A stretch of 64,000 nt of DNA from Planctomycetota bacterium (GTDB lineage Bacteria; Planctomycetota; JAJSAM01; JAJVHW01), in the NCBI GenBank assembly GCA_024280885.1, contig JAJRPF010000016.1, forward strand, positions 52,036-116,035. Direction: 5' to 3'. Positions 61,702 to 64,000 of this stretch are shown in pieces. The position numbers and the translations under genes are program-made. Under the pieces are notes generated by a model. That model was not told where the DNA came from, made no database searches, and saw nothing but the letters and a program-made list of their open reading frames with translations. How positions within the stretch are numbered: position 1 is the stretch's first letter; each line of letters starts with the position of its first letter.

Positions 61702-62778
61702 ATGGAGATCACCCGCCTGCCTCACGAGGGGTACGAGGAGGTCTATCGCGCCGTCGATGACCGGACCGGCCTCAAGGCCTTCATCGCGGTGCACGATACG
61801 ACCCTCGGCCCCACACTCGGCGGCTGCCGTATGTGGCACTACTCGCGGGACGAAGACGCGATCACCGACGTGCTGCGCCTCTCCCGCGGCATGACGTACA
61901 AGAGCGCGGTCGCGCGTACGGGCCTGGGTGGCGGCAAGGCTGTGATCGTCGGCGATCCGAAGACGCAGAAGACCGAGCAGCTCTTCCGTTCGATGGGGCG
62001 CTTCATCCACACGCTCGGCGGTCGCTACACGACGGCCGAGGATGTCGGCACCAACGAAGCCGACATGCTCGTGATGCGCGAGGTCACGCCCTACGTGAGC
62101 GGCCTGCCTCGTATCAAGGGTGGCTCGGGCGACCCGTCGCCGTTCACCGCGCTCGGCTGCTTCGTCGGCTTGCGCGCAGCCGTTGAAGAGGCCTTCGGCA
62201 GCGACGATCTGACGGGCAAGAAGGTCGCGATCCAGGGTGTCGGCAATGTCGGCTTCCACCTCGGCAAGCACCTCGCCGAGGCCGGCGCCGAGCTCTTCGT
62301 CACGGACGTCAACGCCGAGCGCCTGAAGGAAGCCGCTGACGAACTTGGCGCCACCGTGGTCGATCCGCGCGAGATCTACGCCATCGAGTGTGACATCTTC
62401 TCGCCGAACGCTCTCGGTGCCGTGATCAACGATCGCACGGTCCCGCAGCTCAAGTGCAAGGTCGTCGCTGGTGGAGCGAACAACCAACTCGCCGAGGTGC
62501 GCCATGGCGAGGCGCTGCTCGAGAAGGGCATCGTCTACGCTCCCGACTTCGTCCTGAACGCGGGCGGCATCATCAACGTGAGCGTCGAGTTCATGCCGGG
62601 CGGCTACGACGAAGAGGCGTCACTCAAGCGGGTCAACAACATCCGCCAGGCGATGAAGGACATCTTCGCCACCGCGAAGGCGCAGCAGATCCCGACCAAC
62701 AGGGCCGCGATCGTCTTGGCCGAGAAGATCATCTCCGAGGGCCGTCGCAAGCGCGAGAGCGAGGGCGCCGAGCTATAG
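61702..62778 (+). CDS. Leucine/valine dehydrogenase (Glu/Leu/Phe/Val dehydrogenase family)
   Basis: The 358-residue enzyme deaminates branched-chain amino acids to 2-oxo acids with NAD. The substrate lysine K67 is in MTYKSAVA, the catalytic K79 in GLGGGKAVI, and D114 in TTAEDVGTNEADM. The NAD site is IQGVGNVGFHLG, and the late motif GGANNQLAE is conserved. Length and motifs match leucine dehydrogenases (about 360 aa). The start has AAGGAAGGAG upstream. A clear hairpin follows the stop, so it is a single-gene unit. Confidence 0.93.
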   Translation: MEITRLPHEGYEEVYRAVDDRTGLKAFIAVHDTTLGPTLGGCRMWHYSRDEDAITDVLRLSRGMTYKSAVARTGLGGGKAVIVGDPKTQKTEQLFRSMGRFIHTLGGRYTTAEDVGTNEADMLVMREVTPYVSGLPRIKGGSGDPSPFTALGCFVGLRAAVEEAFGSDDLTGKKVAIQGVGNVGFHLGKHLAEAGAELFVTDVNAERLKEAADELGATVVDPREIYAIECDIFSPNALGAVINDRTVPQLKCKVVAGGANNQLAEVRHGEALLEKGIVYAPDFVLNAGGIINVSVEFMPGGYDEEASLKRVNNIRQAMKDIFATAKAQQIPTNRAAIVLAEKIISEGRRKRESEGAEL

Positions 62779-62822
62779 CGCAGGCGTAAGAGCGGTTCAC
62801 CGCTCCGAGCCGTGCCAACGCG

Positions 62823-62850
62823 AGCCCCGGGCGCCCATGCGTCCGGGGCT
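62823..62850 (+). terminator. Strong hairpin terminator after the leucine dehydrogenase gene
   Basis: AGCCCCGGGCG (62823-62833) pairs with CGTCCGGGGCT (62840-62850) over 11 positions with one mismatch and a 6-base loop, followed by TGTTG. A smaller perfect dyad, AGCGGT-TC-ACCGCT (62791-62804), precedes it, 12 bases after the stop codon. Confidence 0.7.
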
Positions 62851-63052
62851 TGTTGCGTAGATGGCGCCAGCCGAGACCGGGGGCCGAGCGAGCAGCCGGC
62901 GGCCCACGGCTCTCGGCGGAGCTGCAAGATGGGACTCCCGAGATCGGCGAGGATCATCACACGGTGACGTTGCACCGCGCGCATTCCAGCGGAGGCGCCC
63001 AGAAGTGCCGCCGTGATCCGCCGTCGGTGGCGCGCGTTAGTCTTTTGTTGTC

Positions 63053-64000
63053 ATGAGCGAGCGCGCATTCTTCGGCAACAACCCCACCGACGGGAACTCT
63101 CCCGGGCGGGATGCTCGGCGGTTGCCCGGCGGGGCCGCTGCGTCGAGTGGCGGTGCTGGTGCGAAGACGATTGCGCTGTGTGAGATCGAATGGAGCAAGG
63201 AGCACGATCTGATCCTGGCGGAGGCACTCGCGCGGATCGAGCGGGAGCGGACGTACGGGGCCGATGGGGCTTCGTCGGCGGCGCATTGGGCGGTGCTTCA
63301 TGGGCTCGACTACGGACGTGCCAGTGAGTTGCTGCGCCTCGGGCGGCTGACGTATGTGAAGCCGGAGATCGGGCAGGACGTGCGCGACGGCACGCTCACG
63401 ACGCAGCATGCCGCCGAGGTCGGCAAACTGGTCGCACCGACTCCCGCGCTGCCGCCCAAGCATGAGCCGGACCCTGCCGAAGTGGCGGCGTGCGCAGAGG
63501 CCGAGCTCGAACGCCTGCGCAAGTTCGCGGGGCTTGCGAAGAGTGCATCACGGCGCGAGCTGTCGCGCGCGGTCAACGAAGAGAAGGAGAGCGTCAAGCA
63601 GCAAGAGCGCGTGACGACGCTCGTCTTCCACGTGAAGCAGGCGGCCAAGGACGATTGGCGCTTTGCGCGCAAGCTCGCGAGCCGCAAGGCGCAGCGACCG
63701 TTGACCGATGGCGAGGCGTTCTCGCTGGTGGTGGCGGACTTCGTGAAGCGTTACGACACGGACGATGTCACCGGACAGAAGAACGTGCGCGATCGGCGCG
63801 TGGGGCCGACGTCGGAGAGTCCCGCTGCGCGCACGATCCCCGCCGAGGTGCGACGGGAAGTGAAGCAGCGCGCGGGAGATCACTGCGAGTTCCCCGGATG
63901 CCCGAACGGGATGTTCCTCCAGATCTGTCATCTCCGCCCACATGCCGACGGCGGTGATCGTGAGACGAAGAACCTGGTCCTGCTGTGTTCGCAGCATCAC
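63053..64000 (+). CDS. HNH endonuclease domain protein, 3'-truncated by the window edge
   Basis: An ATG at 63053 opens a frame with no stop before the last base (316 codons). The N-terminal part is Gly/Ala-rich and then helical (HDLILAEALARIERERTYGA), with a coiled, charged middle. The end is an HNH motif: CEFPGC, then ICHLRPHADGGDRETKNLVL and LCSQHH, with the paired cysteines, the H-x-x-P region and the NLxxLCxxHH close. Such HNH proteins of 400-500 residues occur in multiple copies in high-GC genomes and in mobile regions. There is no ribosome site, and the leader TTAGTCTTTTGTTGTC is AT-rich, so a leaderless or weakly translated message is possible. Confidence 0.8.
   Translation, partial: MSERAFFGNNPTDGNSPGRDARRLPGGAAASSGGAGAKTIALCEIEWSKEHDLILAEALARIERERTYGADGASSAAHWAVLHGLDYGRASELLRLGRLTYVKPEIGQDVRDGTLTTQHAAEVGKLVAPTPALPPKHEPDPAEVAACAEAELERLRKFAGLAKSASRRELSRAVNEEKESVKQQERVTTLVFHVKQAAKDDWRFARKLASRKAQRPLTDGEAFSLVVADFVKRYDTDDVTGQKNVRDRRVGPTSESPAARTIPAEVRREVKQRAGDHCEFPGCPNGMFLQICHLRPHADGGDRETKNLVLLCSQHH

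Noticed and set aside
63548..64000. Minus-strand gene opposite the HNH protein
   Set aside because: The plus-strand frame has a complete HNH motif and better codon use; the antisense frame has no domain.
1..64000. tRNA, rRNA and other structured RNA genes
   Set aside because: Intergenic regions were read for the T-loop TTCRANY and acceptor-stem pairing and nothing convincing was found; a covariance search could not be run.

Overview
The window is high-GC bacterial DNA with dense genes, short intergenic gaps and ATGA-type overlaps between operon members. The gene content points to the phylum Planctomycetota: very long carboxypeptidase-regulatory-like repeat proteins, an ECF sigma factor fused to a membrane anchor and a large C-terminal domain, a Ser/Thr kinase with an RDD membrane tail, HEAT and TPR lipoproteins, and a MoxR/DUF58/DUF4129/DUF4350 operon. 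No rRNA, tRNA or CRISPR array was seen, so the assignment rests on gene content only and stays at phylum level.

Layout. 1-4790: the end of an unrecognised gene, then an ArsR-methyltransferase fusion coupled to cobalamin-dependent metH. 4941-16902: a cell-envelope block with two giant carboxypeptidase-regulatory-like repeat proteins (1321 and 1299 aa), an exported alpha/beta hydrolase, lipoproteins and a PpiC-type isomerase. 16911-28085: housekeeping and mixed functions, namely fructose-1,6-bisphosphatase, a TPR lipoprotein, a formamidopyrimidine-DNA glycosylase fused to a GNAT domain, a LETM1-like protein with an EF-hand, a hicBA toxin-antitoxin module, a DUF368 (PopT-type) polyprenyl-phosphate translocase, a cyclophilin, a PlsC-like acyltransferase and a GTDC1/QTMAN-like glycosyltransferase.

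28100-34400 is the most accessory-looking part. A lipoprotein and a TolB-like beta-propeller protein lie among four copies of an imperfect dispersed repeat (here R1) and two near-identical long hairpins. Next come an intact DUF433 antitoxin with a doubly broken DUF5615 toxin, then an archaeal-type ATPase with an AT-rich upstream region.

34400-50260: the transmembrane sigma factor, typA, rlmN with a Ser/Thr kinase and a LEA-type lipoprotein, an MscS-like channel, a D-2-hydroxyacid dehydrogenase, a secreted hydrolase and a HEAT protein. A second repeat family (R2, about 85 bp, hairpin-forming, strictly intergenic) occurs eight times between 34401 and 48486, four of them clustered at 48019-48486.

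50400-64000: a divergent amino-acid dehydrogenase with an AIM24-family protein, a 187-bp foldback element with 16-bp perfect terminal inverted repeats, a bacilliredoxin, a DUF523 protein, a hybrid histidine kinase, the five-gene MoxR operon, a canonical leucine-type dehydrogenase and an HNH endonuclease gene cut by the window end.

No complete new defence or biosynthetic system is obvious. The best candidates for something undescribed are the two intergenic repeat families, the foldback element, the leader ORF with 15-bp repeats in front of hicBA, the Fpg-GNAT fusion and the methionine-rich loops of the first giant repeat protein.
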